Assembly: GCA_023395735.1 (NCBI GenBank)
Contig: JAEWYI010000076.1
Span: 1-50,611 of the forward strand
From: Cyanobacteria bacterium OH_SFB_17
GTDB lineage: Bacteria; Cyanobacteriota; Vampirovibrionia; Gastranaerophilales; Gastranaerophilaceae
Length of the DNA: 50,611 nt
Reading direction: 5' to 3'
Position 1 is the first letter of the stretch. Every line of letters begins with the position of its first letter. Under the pieces are notes generated by a model that saw only the letters and a list, made by a program, of their open reading frames with translations, was not told the DNA's origin and did no database searches. Position numbers and translations under genes: made by a program. Shown piece by piece: positions 15,150 to 24,983 of this stretch.

Positions 15150-16799
15150 ATGAGAATTCCTGCAATAACTCCTGAAAAAAAATCTGGGAAAATGGCCTAT
15201 AAGGATAATTTTTCCAAGCCCGAGGTTTCTTTTAAAAGTAGAGAGATTTTTGACATAGGAGCAAGCAACAAAGGCGGATCTTTAAAAATTCTTGTCCAAG
15301 ACAACAATGGAAAAGACTTATTTGAATACACCGGAGTGCTAAACCCTGATACACAAGGATTTGTGGACAACAAAGATTTTATAAAAAGAGTCGCGACGGC
15401 AGTTGATGTTGGCAGCTTGATGGAAAGAGATATTGAAAAAATTTCAAAACAACTTGAACAAAATCATCTGCTTGATGCTGAGCGAAACAAAATGATTAAA
15501 GATTTGACTAAACTCAAACAAAATTCAGCTATATGGAATGTGCTCTCCCCTGAAGAAAAAGCCTTAAAAGGTTTGGTAGTAATGCTTCCAGGAACAGTCC
15601 AAGGTAAAAAAGCCTTATTTATGGCAAACTTAAAAACTCTTGACGGAAAATCATTAACAGATGTTTCTCTTGACGAAATAATTCCTGAAATAAAAGCAAT
15701 GGGCAAAATAGAACTTGCAAGTTCATTCAATGCCGCAACAGATTTTGTTCCTTGCAAGGATTTGGCAGGAACAGGGATAGGAATTGCGCAAAAAATCTTC
15801 CAACATCCTGAATATTCACAAAGAGCTTCAAAAGGATTCCACGCGGTTGCGGTTCAAACAGGTGGCGGATTTGGGGCTGTAGATATAAAAATGAAAGAAG
15901 ATGCGATCGTCGATATAGAAACTAACGAAAGCAGTCACGATCTTTATTTTGACCCAAAATCAGGAAAAGAAAAACGATTGGGTAAATTGGGTGCATCAAC
16001 AGGTTCCGTAATCGAAAACTACGCAAAAGGGCTTGGGCTTCAGGATGCTGAATTGATTAAAACCCTTACAGACACAGGTGTTGCTCAAATGGCGACCCAA
16101 GAACAAGTGAAATTGGACAACGTAAAACACTCAAAAGCAATCGACACTTTATTGAAAACAAACTTATATGAAGTCGTAAACAAAAACTCAGAAAACACTA
16201 TTTTAAAAATCAAAAAAGAATCAATCCCGCAATTTAACAAAGCTTCAAAAGAAGCAGTCGAAGCCTATGCAGACACATTGGCACTGCATGCAATCACAAG
16301 AATCAACAAAGGCGCAAACCTATACGTAGTTTCAGGCCCGCTTGCAATGGGGCTTGACGAAAGAGTCAAACAGTCTAAAGATTTGTTTGAAGCTAACGGA
16401 ATGAAAGATTTGATTCTGAAATTCATAGACAAACGCGTTGGTACAGACGACACCTGCAACAGGCTTAGAAAAGCAAATAATTTTGACGTTGTGTGTGACA
16501 AAGCTGTGAGCTTGAGCAATAACACAACAGGCGGCTCCGCTCTTCTTTCTGATGGCACAATTACTCTTGCAAGAAGAGGTGAATGGATTAGGTTGCCAAT
16601 AGATGCGTTGAAAAACGGATTTGCAGGGGCAAAAAAGAAGAAAAGAAATGCTATCCAAAGGTTGTACGATAAAATCGAAAAAGTTAAACTTCCTAACACA
16701 GCAAAAATTCTGATAGCAGCATCTGCTTTTGGACTCGCTGCATACGCTTTGCTTTCAAAAGGAAACAATAAACCAAAATTTATAAATAAACAAAAATAG
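15150..16799 (+). CDS. Unknown protein, VSFKS N-terminus, C-terminal membrane anchor
   Basis: 549 residues; no confident family. Glycine-rich stretches AVQTGGGFGAVDIK, DLAGTGIGIAQ, VVSGPLAMGLDE and NNTTGGSALLS recall the sugar-kinase/ROK-type ASKHA fold, but I cannot place the catalytic Asp. The N-terminus carries PEVSFKSRE (V26-S30), the motif shared with three other unknowns here. The C-terminus has a basic stretch (GAKKKKRNA), then one hydrophobic segment AKILIAASAFGLAAYALLS (about 518-536) and a short basic tail, so it resembles a tail-anchored protein facing the cytoplasm. Start: GAGGTG lies five bases before ATG 15150; the in-frame GTG at 15117 has no binding site. It is convergent with the ThiS-like gene. 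Confidence 0.8.
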   Translation: MRIPAITPEKKSGKMAYKDNFSKPEVSFKSREIFDIGASNKGGSLKILVQDNNGKDLFEYTGVLNPDTQGFVDNKDFIKRVATAVDVGSLMERDIEKISKQLEQNHLLDAERNKMIKDLTKLKQNSAIWNVLSPEEKALKGLVVMLPGTVQGKKALFMANLKTLDGKSLTDVSLDEIIPEIKAMGKIELASSFNAATDFVPCKDLAGTGIGIAQKIFQHPEYSQRASKGFHAVAVQTGGGFGAVDIKMKEDAIVDIETNESSHDLYFDPKSGKEKRLGKLGASTGSVIENYAKGLGLQDAELIKTLTDTGVAQMATQEQVKLDNVKHSKAIDTLLKTNLYEVVNKNSENTILKIKKESIPQFNKASKEAVEAYADTLALHAITRINKGANLYVVSGPLAMGLDERVKQSKDLFEANGMKDLILKFIDKRVGTDDTCNRLRKANNFDVVCDKAVSLSNNTTGGSALLSDGTITLARRGEWIRLPIDALKNGFAGAKKKKRNAIQRLYDKIEKVKLPNTAKILIAASAFGLAAYALLSKGNNKPKFINKQK

Positions 16800-16828
16800 A
16801 TTAAGCAGGGTTTTTCAAAGGAACAAAT

Positions 16829-17038
16829 TTAGCCTCCTCCGAAAAAGCCTGCTATTTCTATGCTATCGCCATTTTTAAGAAATTCTTTGTCATAATCTTG
16901 TTTTTGAATAATTTTTTTATTTTTTTCAACAACAAACATTTTTCCCGTGACATTTCTTTCAATTAAAAGTTGTTCAATTGTTGAATTTTGCTCTATTTGA
17001 ATATTTTTTCCATTTACAATTATTTCTATTTTAGACAT
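16829..17038 (-). CDS. ThiS/MoaD-like sulfur carrier
   Basis: 69 residues, MSKIEIIVNGKNIQIE at the N-terminus and DSIEIAGFFGGG at the C-terminus. The beta-grasp pattern and terminal Gly-Gly are those of ThiS, which is adenylated and carries thiocarboxylate sulfur for thiazole synthesis. One extra glycine follows the usual GG. No thiF, thiG or thiH is nearby. AGAGG six to seven bases before ATG 17036-17038 lies inside the preceding gene; that gene's stop overlaps this start, so the two are probably translationally coupled. Confidence 0.8.
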   Translation of the reverse strand: MSKIEIIVNGKNIQIEQNSTIEQLLIERNVTGKMFVVEKNKKIIQKQDYDKEFLKNGDSIEIAGFFGGG

Positions 17039-17672
17039 TTTCAACCTCTTCATTACCCCCACAGCACATACAATGAGGAGGACAATCCTTTATAAACAAC
17101 ATAGGGAAAACAATATCGCTCACACAACAAGGGACCCAAACCGCTATAAATAAAAGCGAAAGAATCGCCAAATAAGTTAAAATCCCAACCTGTCCGCCTA
17201 TTGACATCATGACGTGAAATAAAGAAGCCCAAGTGCTTACAAAAACATGGCCCATATGCGGGACTTTTGTTTTCGGAATAAACATTGCAAGCAAAATTCC
17301 TAAAATAGCAATAGGATTGACAATATACCATTCCTCAATAAACCCTAAATGCATCTCTCTGTTTGGCAGATGCAAAATGGTTTCACCGATATATGGAATA
17401 ATAGAATCACTTACCGTTGCGATTCCGACAGAGCCTACAAACCCGATTATGAGAATTTTTATCCAATTAGCCTTTTTGTCGTGAATTTTAAACATAGCAG
17501 CCGTCACAAACGCACTCAAAAACACATGCAACGGATGAAACGTATAAAACAATTTGTATGAAATTGAATTTGGAATGTTTTTTAAAAGAAAAAATATTAT
17601 TATCCCCGAAAATGCTCCCAGAAAAGTAAATGGTGCGTGCTCTTTCAGTTCTTTTAATATATTTTTTATCAT
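17031..17672 (-). CDS. Cys/His-rich multi-pass membrane protein
   Basis: 213 residues, family not recognised. Five to six hydrophobic segments are visible (about 16-34, 47-63, 73-95, 116-133, 142-160, 163-185). Histidines sit in or near membrane segments: TFHPLHVFLSAF, PHMGHVFVSTWASLFHVM. The C-terminus is Cys-rich: VPCCVSD and then CPPHCMCCGG. This suggests metal or sulfur handling; transport is an inference. It overlaps the ThiS-like gene by eight bases. Start: GGAG lies six bases before ATG 17670-17672; an in-frame TTG at 17684 overlaps the binding site. Confidence 0.7.
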   Translation of the reverse strand: MIKNILKELKEHAPFTFLGAFSGIIIFFLLKNIPNSISYKLFYTFHPLHVFLSAFVTAAMFKIHDKKANWIKILIIGFVGSVGIATVSDSIIPYIGETILHLPNREMHLGFIEEWYIVNPIAILGILLAMFIPKTKVPHMGHVFVSTWASLFHVMMSIGGQVGILTYLAILSLLFIAVWVPCCVSDIVFPMLFIKDCPPHCMCCGGNEEVENV

Positions 17673-17687
17673 TTTTTTCTCCAAAAT

Positions 17688-18638
17688 TTAAGCTAAACGG
17701 ATATCGCTATTGTTCAAAAAATCCTGATAAGCTATTTTAACCCCTTCTTCTATCGAAACTTTTGCGCTCCAGCCCAAAGATTTAATCCTAGAAACATCCA
17801 TTGTCTTTCTCATAGTGCCATCAGGTTTTGTTTTGTCCAAAACAAGCTCGCCTTCGTATCCGACAACTTTTTTTACCAAATTCGCAAGCTCCCAGATAGT
17901 AATCTCATCGCCTGTTCCAATATTAACAAATTCCCCGATTTCTTTTGCTGATTTGTTTTCCATCAAATAAACAACGGCACTTGCCAAGTCGCCCGCATAC
18001 ATAAACTCACGTTTCGGAGTGCCGGTTCCCCAAACCACAACTTCTTTTAAGCCTTCTTCTTTTGCCTCATGGAAGCGTCTTATTAACATCGGCAAAACAT
18101 GCGCATTTTTAGGGTGGTAATTATCATTAAGCCCATACAAATTGCAAGGCATCACCGAAATATAATCTGTTCCGTATTGTCTGTTATAAGCATCGCAAAG
18201 CTTTATTCCACAAATTTTTGCAAGCGCATAAGGTTCATTCGTTTTTTCAAGAGGAGAAGTCAAAAGATACTCTTCTTTCATCGGCTGAGGGGTTTCTCTT
18301 GGATAAATACAGCTAGAACCAAGAAACAAAAGCTTTTTTACCCCTGTTTTGTATGCGTTTTCAATTATATTATTCTGAATTTTTAAATTTTCCAACATAA
18401 AATCTACAGGATAAGTGCTGTTTCCATAAATTCCACCGACTTTTGCAGCCGCCAAAACAACCCATTGCGGTTTTTCTTTTGCAAAAAATTCTTCGACAGC
18501 ACAAGCATCTGTCAAATCAAGTTCGCTGTGGGTTCTTCCGATAATATTTGTATAACCCTTTTGTTCAAATTCTTTTGTTATAGCACTCCCGACAAGCCCT
18601 CTGTGACCTGCGATATAAATTTTGATATCTTTTTCCAT
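17688..18638 (-). CDS. fcl: GDP-L-fucose synthase
   Basis: 316 residues, short-chain dehydrogenase/epimerase fold. It epimerises and reduces GDP-4-keto-6-deoxy-mannose to GDP-L-fucose with NADPH, for envelope glycans. Motifs: nucleotide-binding IAGHRGLVGSAI, LAAAKVGGI, FLGSSCIYPR, catalytic YALAK, MPCNLYGLNDNY and WGTGTPKREFMY. Length is normal. GGGAG lies six bases before ATG 18636-18638; an upstream in-frame start at 18660-18662 is less supported. The GDP-mannose dehydratase partner (gmd) is not adjacent. It ends 15 bases before the start of the membrane protein gene, so the three minus-strand genes may form one operon. Confidence 0.93.
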   Translation of the reverse strand: MEKDIKIYIAGHRGLVGSAITKEFEQKGYTNIIGRTHSELDLTDACAVEEFFAKEKPQWVVLAAAKVGGIYGNSTYPVDFMLENLKIQNNIIENAYKTGVKKLLFLGSSCIYPRETPQPMKEEYLLTSPLEKTNEPYALAKICGIKLCDAYNRQYGTDYISVMPCNLYGLNDNYHPKNAHVLPMLIRRFHEAKEEGLKEVVVWGTGTPKREFMYAGDLASAVVYLMENKSAKEIGEFVNIGTGDEITIWELANLVKKVVGYEGELVLDKTKPDGTMRKTMDVSRIKSLGWSAKVSIEEGVKIAYQDFLNNSDIRLA

Positions 18639-18714
18639 CTCTTTCTCCCAAAAATTAACCAAAATTATTATCCCACAAAAAAGAAAAATGGTTAAATTCT
18701 ATTCTTTTAAATAG

Positions 18715-21210
18715 TTATGAAAGAAGAGTTTTATCGAGAAGATTTTTGAAAAAATCCGTGTTTATATTGAGTTTTTTGCCTATCTCCAAAATTACCATAA
18801 CAAAATTTCTATCATTAGACTTGGTTGTCTTATCCATATTTTTTATTATATCGCCAAGCTCAGAGAAAATTTTTGCAAAATAAATATTTTGCGCCTCTGC
18901 AATATCGACGTTAAGCTCCAACTTCTCTACGTTTTCAAATAATTCTAAAACAGCTTCAGCTTGCTGTGCTTCCATATTTTGCGCAAGTCTTGAAATATTT
19001 TGGGTTATTTTTTGGCTGAAAATTTTGTTTGTTTGAGCCTTGTCAATTTCTATCCCGATTTTTTTGACTTCAAAATTAATATCCATAGCTTGTTGAATCA
19101 CGTCATGATCAATAAAACCATTTGAATTTGCAATCAAATCGTTGAATTGTTTGCTGAGGGAATATCCAGCGGATATTTTAAATTCATCAGGAATTTTAAG
19201 CCCGAGATTTTGCATTTGATAAATTGAACTTTTACCTTCAGAATACATTTCCTGATACATTTGAGCAAATTTTGACATTTTTCCTTTAAGCATAGTTTCA
19301 AGAATTTTTCTTCTTTCTTCGATAAAAATATCTTTCAAAGTGAAATATTCTTTTCCAAAATACTCATCTAATGCCCTTATTATTTCTGTAAGCGGATTTA
19401 GCATAAATATTCTGAACAATTCTTTTTGAATATTTGTATATTCCAAATCATCGCTGAATTCTTTAATCGTACAGTGGAAATCACCACCTGAATACTGAAC
19501 AAGAGCAAACATTACGTTCGATTTTTGAAGCGTGATTTTTGACTGAATTTCGATGTGGCCAATGATTAATTTTGCTGTTCCTTTTTGAACTTTTTTATAA
19601 GATTCTTTTCTTATTTTATAGCAGTAAAGATCTTCTTCGTCTTCAAAATCTCTATATAAAGAAGACACGGCCCATAAACTTGCAATTTGTTTGGTCGTAA
19701 CAATTGCAGGTTTAACAAATTTTTCGTAAATATCCTTACCTGTTCCAAATTCAGGGAAATTACTTTTGGCTTCTTGCAGCAGCTCCAAAAATTTCTTTTC
19801 CAAATCTTTTTTGCAAAAAACTTGTGCCAATTGAATCGCTCTTGCCGCGTATTTCATAATTTGTGTTGTTTCAATCCCTGAAATTTCAGAGAAAAACCAG
19901 CCGCAACTTGTGTACATAAGCATTGCCTGACGTTGGATTTCGAGAAGTTCCATAGCGCGAACTTTTTTCTCTTCTGCCAAATCCGAAAGAAAATTTTCTT
20001 TTTGAAACTTTTTAATGACTCTTTCGTTTCTGTCTAAAATAACGTCTATGTAAGAGTTTCTCACATCCCAGCAATTTTTAGAAAAATATTTTTTACTTTC
20101 TTTTTCAAAAATTACGACAAGCTCATCGCGCAAATAATCAAGAGCATCTCTTAGAGGCTTTCTCCATTTTTGGTTCCAGCCTGGGTGTCCGCCGGTTGAA
20201 CATCCGCAGTCTTCTTTCCATCTGCCTACGCCGTGAAAACAGCTCCAAGAAGATGACTGCTTTATCTCAACTTCCATTTGAGCTGGCGCTTTTTCTAAAT
20301 ATTCTGCGTAATTTGTTATAACAAAGCCTTCTTCTTTTGCTCTGACTCTCAAAACATAAGATAAAGCCATATCGCCGAATTTTGTGTGGTGACCGTAGCT
20401 TTCGCCATCAGTTGCTATATTTATCAGCTGAGAGTAGTTTCTTGTAGTCGAAACTCCCTCTTTTAGTCTTCTTATAAATTTGTTTCCGTCTTTTAAAATT
20501 TCATCAAAAGCGACTGATTTTGAAATCGCGCCGTCATAGAAGAAAAGGTCTATAAATTTTCCGGGTGCTGATTTTATAAAATATCTGTATACTCTTGCGG
20601 GGTCAATGTTTCCCCAACTTACGTCCGACCAGCTCTCTTCGCCTATTGTTCTGATTTTTTGGGCTTGATACGGAGATAAAATTGTAAATTTGATGCCGTT
20701 TTCTTCTAAAATTCTTAAAGAATCATCATCCACAGCTGTTTCAGCAAGCCACATCCCTTCGGGTTTTCTCCCGAAACGGGTCTCAAAATCTTTGATTCCC
20801 CAAGCAACTTGTGTCAGCTTGTCTTTTTCGTTTGCAAGCGGCATTATCATGTGGTTATATACTTGTGCAATAGCGTTTCCATGCCCGTTGTGTTCCTGAA
20901 CGCTTTCGATATCTGCTTTTATGACTCTTTCATAGGCCAAGGGAGCATATTCTTCCATCCAAGAAAGCAAAGTCGGACCGAAGTTGAAACTCATAAGTTC
21001 GTAGTTGTTTACCACATCAAGAATTTTGTTTCTGTTATCGACGATTTTTGAGACTGAATTGGGATTATAACATTCGCTGTTAATTCTTGCGTTCCAGTCG
21101 TGAAAAGGCGATGCACTGTCTTGGAGTTCTACAAATTCCAGCCAAGGATTTTCCCTGGGCGGCTGATAAAAATGCCCGTGTATAGTTAAAAAAACATCTT
21201 TTTGGTCCAT
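18715..21210 (-). CDS. GH57-type glycoside hydrolase with DUF3536
   Basis: 831 residues. The N-terminal catalytic barrel begins FLTIHGHFYQPPREN (the HxH of GH57 region 1), followed by FNFGPTLLSWME, GMWLAETAVDD (region 3, E as likely nucleophile) and INIATDGESYGHHTKFGD (region 4, D as likely acid/base). The C-terminal half has the features I associate with DUF3536: SSWSCFHGVGRWKEDCGC, HPGWNQKWRKPLRDAL, then a long helical region. Function is probably alpha-glucan processing; the exact reaction is not known to me. Start: GGAG lies six bases before ATG 21208-21210; an earlier in-frame start nine codons upstream lacks a site. Confidence 0.88.
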   Translation of the reverse strand: MDQKDVFLTIHGHFYQPPRENPWLEFVELQDSASPFHDWNARINSECYNPNSVSKIVDNRNKILDVVNNYELMSFNFGPTLLSWMEEYAPLAYERVIKADIESVQEHNGHGNAIAQVYNHMIMPLANEKDKLTQVAWGIKDFETRFGRKPEGMWLAETAVDDDSLRILEENGIKFTILSPYQAQKIRTIGEESWSDVSWGNIDPARVYRYFIKSAPGKFIDLFFYDGAISKSVAFDEILKDGNKFIRRLKEGVSTTRNYSQLINIATDGESYGHHTKFGDMALSYVLRVRAKEEGFVITNYAEYLEKAPAQMEVEIKQSSSWSCFHGVGRWKEDCGCSTGGHPGWNQKWRKPLRDALDYLRDELVVIFEKESKKYFSKNCWDVRNSYIDVILDRNERVIKKFQKENFLSDLAEEKKVRAMELLEIQRQAMLMYTSCGWFFSEISGIETTQIMKYAARAIQLAQVFCKKDLEKKFLELLQEAKSNFPEFGTGKDIYEKFVKPAIVTTKQIASLWAVSSLYRDFEDEEDLYCYKIRKESYKKVQKGTAKLIIGHIEIQSKITLQKSNVMFALVQYSGGDFHCTIKEFSDDLEYTNIQKELFRIFMLNPLTEIIRALDEYFGKEYFTLKDIFIEERRKILETMLKGKMSKFAQMYQEMYSEGKSSIYQMQNLGLKIPDEFKISAGYSLSKQFNDLIANSNGFIDHDVIQQAMDINFEVKKIGIEIDKAQTNKIFSQKITQNISRLAQNMEAQQAEAVLELFENVEKLELNVDIAEAQNIYFAKIFSELGDIIKNMDKTTKSNDRNFVMVILEIGKKLNINTDFFKNLLDKTLLS

Positions 21211-21270
21211 TTCCAACTCCAAAACATTAGTGTCCAATATAATTTTACACTAATATTAATTTTTTTTCAT

Positions 21271-21798
21271 CTATTTTTTAGGGGAAGTTTCTCCCTTAGT
21301 TTTTTGGCTAAGTACATTAAAATAATCTACATTCACCCAAACATCGCCGAGTGCTGTAGAAAAAACGGTTCCGCTATATTCAATCAAATCACCTGATTTT
21401 AAATCTATATGTTTTTCAGCTTCTTCTTTTATAAGAAAATTTTTCATCTCTGAAAGAGGCACTGTATGGTTTATAACATCATCTCTTTTAATCAAAAAAG
21501 TTATATATTTTTCAGAGCTTTTGAAAGCCGGCTTGTAGTCAAGTCCAAGAGTTGAAAATTTATCGAATTTTGCTCTGATTGTAATTTTTTTATTTAAATA
21601 TTTTGCAGGATGCGCAACCACATCCAAAGAATTTACTACCTGATAAGCTGAATTGGACGCTTTCATCTGTGATTCAATTTTACTGCTCATTGTTACAGGA
21701 GTTTGAGTTTTAGCATTTTTTACCGCTGCGCTTGTACCCAATCCAAGTCCTACTGAAATTATCGCGGTCAAAATTATTGTTTTAATTCTATTGTTCAT
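21271..21798 (-). CDS. Small exported protein, possible OB-fold
   Basis: 175 residues, family not recognised. The N-terminus is a Sec-type signal peptide (MNNRIKTIILTAIISVGLGL, then GTSAA with likely cleavage after it). The mature part has LDVVAHPAKYLNKKITIRAKF and later DLIEYSGTV, VWVNVDYFNVL, a beta-rich pattern like small OB-fold exported proteins. A periplasmic location is predicted. AGGAG lies seven bases before ATG 21796-21798. Codon use is like its neighbours. It is divergent from the SulP transporter. Confidence 0.75.
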   Translation of the reverse strand: MNNRIKTIILTAIISVGLGLGTSAAVKNAKTQTPVTMSSKIESQMKASNSAYQVVNSLDVVAHPAKYLNKKITIRAKFDKFSTLGLDYKPAFKSSEKYITFLIKRDDVINHTVPLSEMKNFLIKEEAEKHIDLKSGDLIEYSGTVFSTALGDVWVNVDYFNVLSQKTKGETSPKK

Positions 21799-21990
21799 AA
21801 ACTTTCTCCTATAAAAAAGTGTAAACCGATATACGTTTTCAACCATTGTAACACAAGAAAAACAAAAAGTTATTGTCGCATTATCTAGTTTATTTAATGA
21901 AAAAAAATCATCCCAAAATTCAGCCTTAACCCTTTAATTATAATATTTTTATGGTATATTAGAATTGAATATAACTTGAGGAGAAAGCCG

Positions 21991-23565
21991 ATGCCCCATA
22001 TTGATTTTAGAGGTAATATCAACTTTAACTTCGCAAAATTCATTGTGAATTTCAAAAAAGACTTTTTCGCATCATTAGTAGTGTTTTTAGTCGCCTTACC
22101 TCTGTGTGTAGGGATTTCAGTTGCATCAGGTTTACCGCCTGAAGCCGGAATTTTATCAGGGATTATCGGCGGGATAATCGTAGGCTCGTTTTCGGGTTCG
22201 CCACTTCAAGTTAGCGGCCCTGCTGCCGGTCTTATTATAATTGTTCATGAAATAATCCAAATGCAAGGAATACAAGCACTTGGAATAATAGTTCTTCTTG
22301 CGGGATTAATGCAAATTGCATTTGGTTTGTTCAAACTAGGTCATTGGTTTAGAGCAATTTCTCCTGCGATAATTCAGGGTATGCTTTCTGGAATAGGAGT
22401 TTCAATTCTTTTCAGTCAGCTTTATATTATGCTTGATGCGACACCGAAAAAAACTTTTTTTGAAAACTTGAAACATTTACCGTCTCTTTTTTCAAACGGA
22501 ATTTTCAACATAGACGGAACAACTCACCATATTGCAGCTCTGATAGGTCTTATAACAATTGCGATTATTCTTTTGTGGGAATATTTGCCTAAAAAATACA
22601 AACTTATTCCTGCGACTCTTGTTGCTGTTGTTTTGGTAGGAATTGTTTCTTTTATATTTCATCTTCCGATAAAATATATTTCAATTTCAGGCAACATCTT
22701 TCAAAGTATGAATTTTTTACCTATTACAGAATTGCACAATCTTTTTAACAAAGACTTTTTTCTGGATGCATTAAGTATAGCTTTTATTGCAAGCGCAGAA
22801 ACTCTTTTAACGTCAACCGCGCTTGATAAAATGACAACTTTATACAAAACTGACTACAGCAAAGAAATATTAGCCCAAGGAATCGGTAATTCTATAGCTG
22901 GAATCATCGGTGCAATTCCTATCACGGGAGTTATCGTAAGAAGCGCTGCAAACATTCAAACAGGTGCAAGAACCAGAATGTCAACAATTATGCACGGAAT
23001 CTGGATTCTGATTTTTGTAACAGCAATTCCTTTTATTTTTAAATTTATTCCTGCGGCAAGTCTTGCTGCCATACTGGTTTATACTGGTTACAAATTGATT
23101 AATTTTGAAGCAGTGAAAAACATATACAGAATAAGCAAGGGCGAGTTTGTAATCTTTATGGTTACGATAGTTGCAATTCTCTCTACAAACCTTCTTGAAG
23201 GAATTTTAATCGGGCTTTTCGCAGGAGTTGTAAAAAGTTTATACAAACTAACAGAATTTGACATAAAAGTTTGCAGAAATATTGACGAAAACGAAATTGA
23301 CATACAAATTACAGGAAATCTGACTTTTTTAAGACTTCCTCAAATCGCTGAAATCATCGAAAATATTGAACCTTCAAAAAAAGTTGCAATAACTTTCAAG
23401 AACACAAACACAGCCGATCACTCAATTATCGACCTGCTTGTCGGATGGGCGGAGCGCTACTCAAAAGGCAAAGGCCAAGTCATAATTGATTGGGAAAGAT
23501 TGAAAAAAATCTATCCTAATTTTGGCTGGGAACACTATGATATCAAGAATTCCAGCGATAAATAA
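21991..23565 (+). CDS. SulP family anion transporter
   Basis: 524 residues. SulP carriers move sulfate, bicarbonate or related anions. The protein has about 10-12 hydrophobic segments and family motifs: FFASLVVFLVALPLCVGISVASG with the PxxA-like GLPPEAGILSGIIGG, SGSPLQVSGPAAGL, and IAGIIGAIPITGVIVRSAANIQTGARTR split through the core, followed by a reduced STAS-like domain (about 435-515, KKVAITFKNTNTADHSIIDLL). Bicarbonate is plausible by analogy with cyanobacterial BicA, but specificity cannot be read from sequence. Start: GAGGAG lies seven bases before ATG 21991; an in-frame TTG at 21976 overlaps no site. Its stop is four bases from that of the convergent DUF1015 gene. Confidence 0.9.
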   Translation: MPHIDFRGNINFNFAKFIVNFKKDFFASLVVFLVALPLCVGISVASGLPPEAGILSGIIGGIIVGSFSGSPLQVSGPAAGLIIIVHEIIQMQGIQALGIIVLLAGLMQIAFGLFKLGHWFRAISPAIIQGMLSGIGVSILFSQLYIMLDATPKKTFFENLKHLPSLFSNGIFNIDGTTHHIAALIGLITIAIILLWEYLPKKYKLIPATLVAVVLVGIVSFIFHLPIKYISISGNIFQSMNFLPITELHNLFNKDFFLDALSIAFIASAETLLTSTALDKMTTLYKTDYSKEILAQGIGNSIAGIIGAIPITGVIVRSAANIQTGARTRMSTIMHGIWILIFVTAIPFIFKFIPAASLAAILVYTGYKLINFEAVKNIYRISKGEFVIFMVTIVAILSTNLLEGILIGLFAGVVKSLYKLTEFDIKVCRNIDENEIDIQITGNLTFLRLPQIAEIIENIEPSKKVAITFKNTNTADHSIIDLLVGWAERYSKGKGQVIIDWERLKKIYPNFGWEHYDIKNSSDK

Positions 23566-23569
23566 AAAT

Positions 23570-24886
23570 TTATTTTAAAGGATTTATCACAAGCCCTGAA
23601 AGCAATTTAGGATAAAAATAAGTCGATTTTTGCGGCATCCTGAAACCTGCTTGTGAAATCTCTTTTATGTCATTTATTTTTGGATAAGCCATTATAAAAG
23701 AAGCCTCTGCCTGACCTGAATCTATTAAATCAAAAGCTTCCGCTTCTTGTTTAATATATTTTATGCCATCTTGGGCCATTTGCTCTTCTTCTGTATATCC
23801 AAACTCTTTTGTAACCAAAACCTTGTGCAAAATTGTTAAATCAAGAGTTTTCAAAACATCTGGAACACTGTATTCATCCAAAATAGAATCAACGTTTTCT
23901 CTTAAAGAAAGGACATAAAACTTGTTTACATTTTTCATATAAAGCCCCATCGACACTTGTTTTTGACTCTCATCTTCAATCTTTTGCAAAAATTCTTTTT
24001 TAGCGTTTGCTTTGGTTTTGCCGTTGAATTGAATCTCTTGAACATCAAAGTATTTTTTAACTTTTTCAAGCAGAACATAAGGCTCAATCCATTTTGTGAT
24101 AATTCTGTGTGTCGGAAAAACGATTAGATTATCATCATCTAAATTTGTGAAGTAGCTCATAACATAATCTACAGGATTTATTCCGTCAGAGTTTTCAGAA
24201 GAATTTTTTGAGCAGAAATTTTTGTAATTAAGCGCTGTTTCATAACGATGGTGCCCGTCTGCGATTAAAAGGGTTTTATCTTTCATCACTTCTTCTATTA
24301 GATTTAAAGTTTTTTCATCTTCAATTTTATAGACAATATTTTCTACCCCGTTGTCATCAAAAACATCTATAAACGGAGTGGACAAATCCACCGCAGAGTC
24401 AATTAATTTTTGCGGATCGGAATAAACCATAAAAATCTGAGAAAAATTAGCTTCACAAGCTTTTGTAAGGTTTAGCCTGTCTTCTTTTGGCCCGCCCATA
24501 GTAAATTCGTGCGGAAGAATTTTTTTTGTTGAAAAATCTTCGATTTTATTTCTTGCGATAAACCCTTTTCTCTCTATTTTTTTTCCGTTTTCGGTTGTGT
24601 ATCTTTGCACAAGATATAAAATACATGGTTTATCCAATTTTATTAACACTTTTTCATCAAGCCACTTGTTAAAATTACGCGCAGCCTCATTATAACGGTT
24701 ATTTTCATCGGCTAAATCCTTTGAACCTTTTGCAAGAATTAATTTTACAATATTATAATCGCTTCTGTTATACAATTCTTCTCTGTAATCGTCCAATATA
24801 ACATCGTAAGGCGGGGCTATAACTTTGTTTATATCCACTTTTTCCTGATTATAAACAATTGCATTCAAAGGCTTTACTTCAACCAT
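23570..24886 (-). CDS. DUF1015 family protein
   Basis: 438 residues. It matches the DUF1015 pattern: KPLNAIVYNQEKVDINKVIAPPYDVI at the start (shown here in pieces: APPYDVI), LPHEFTMGGPKEDRL, and the family signature LLIADGHHRYETAL (about residues 210-223), then DNLIVFPTHRII. The ADGHHR motif resembles the ParB-like fold of free-serine kinases, and a kinase role has been proposed for relatives; I treat function as unassigned. No signal peptide or membrane helix. AGGAG lies seven bases before the ATG. It is convergent with the SulP gene. Confidence 0.85.
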   Translation of the reverse strand: MVEVKPLNAIVYNQEKVDINKVIAPPYDVILDDYREELYNRSDYNIVKLILAKGSKDLADENNRYNEAARNFNKWLDEKVLIKLDKPCILYLVQRYTTENGKKIERKGFIARNKIEDFSTKKILPHEFTMGGPKEDRLNLTKACEANFSQIFMVYSDPQKLIDSAVDLSTPFIDVFDDNGVENIVYKIEDEKTLNLIEEVMKDKTLLIADGHHRYETALNYKNFCSKNSSENSDGINPVDYVMSYFTNLDDDNLIVFPTHRIITKWIEPYVLLEKVKKYFDVQEIQFNGKTKANAKKEFLQKIEDESQKQVSMGLYMKNVNKFYVLSLRENVDSILDEYSVPDVLKTLDLTILHKVLVTKEFGYTEEEQMAQDGIKYIKQEAEAFDLIDSGQAEASFIMAYPKINDIKEISQAGFRMPQKSTYFYPKLLSGLVINPLK

Positions 24887-24983
24887 TTTATCTCTCCTTA
24901 ATCTCTATTCTTGGGCTTATCATAACATGAAAATAAATTATACTTGTCGAATCAATCTAAATTTAACTATTTAACTTATTTGT

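Noticed and set aside
16265..16768. Long minus-strand open frame within the 15150-16799 gene
   Set aside because: It is antisense to a gene with a clear ribosome binding site and normal codon use; its hydrophobic product reflects the complementary strand of Lys/Glu-rich codons.
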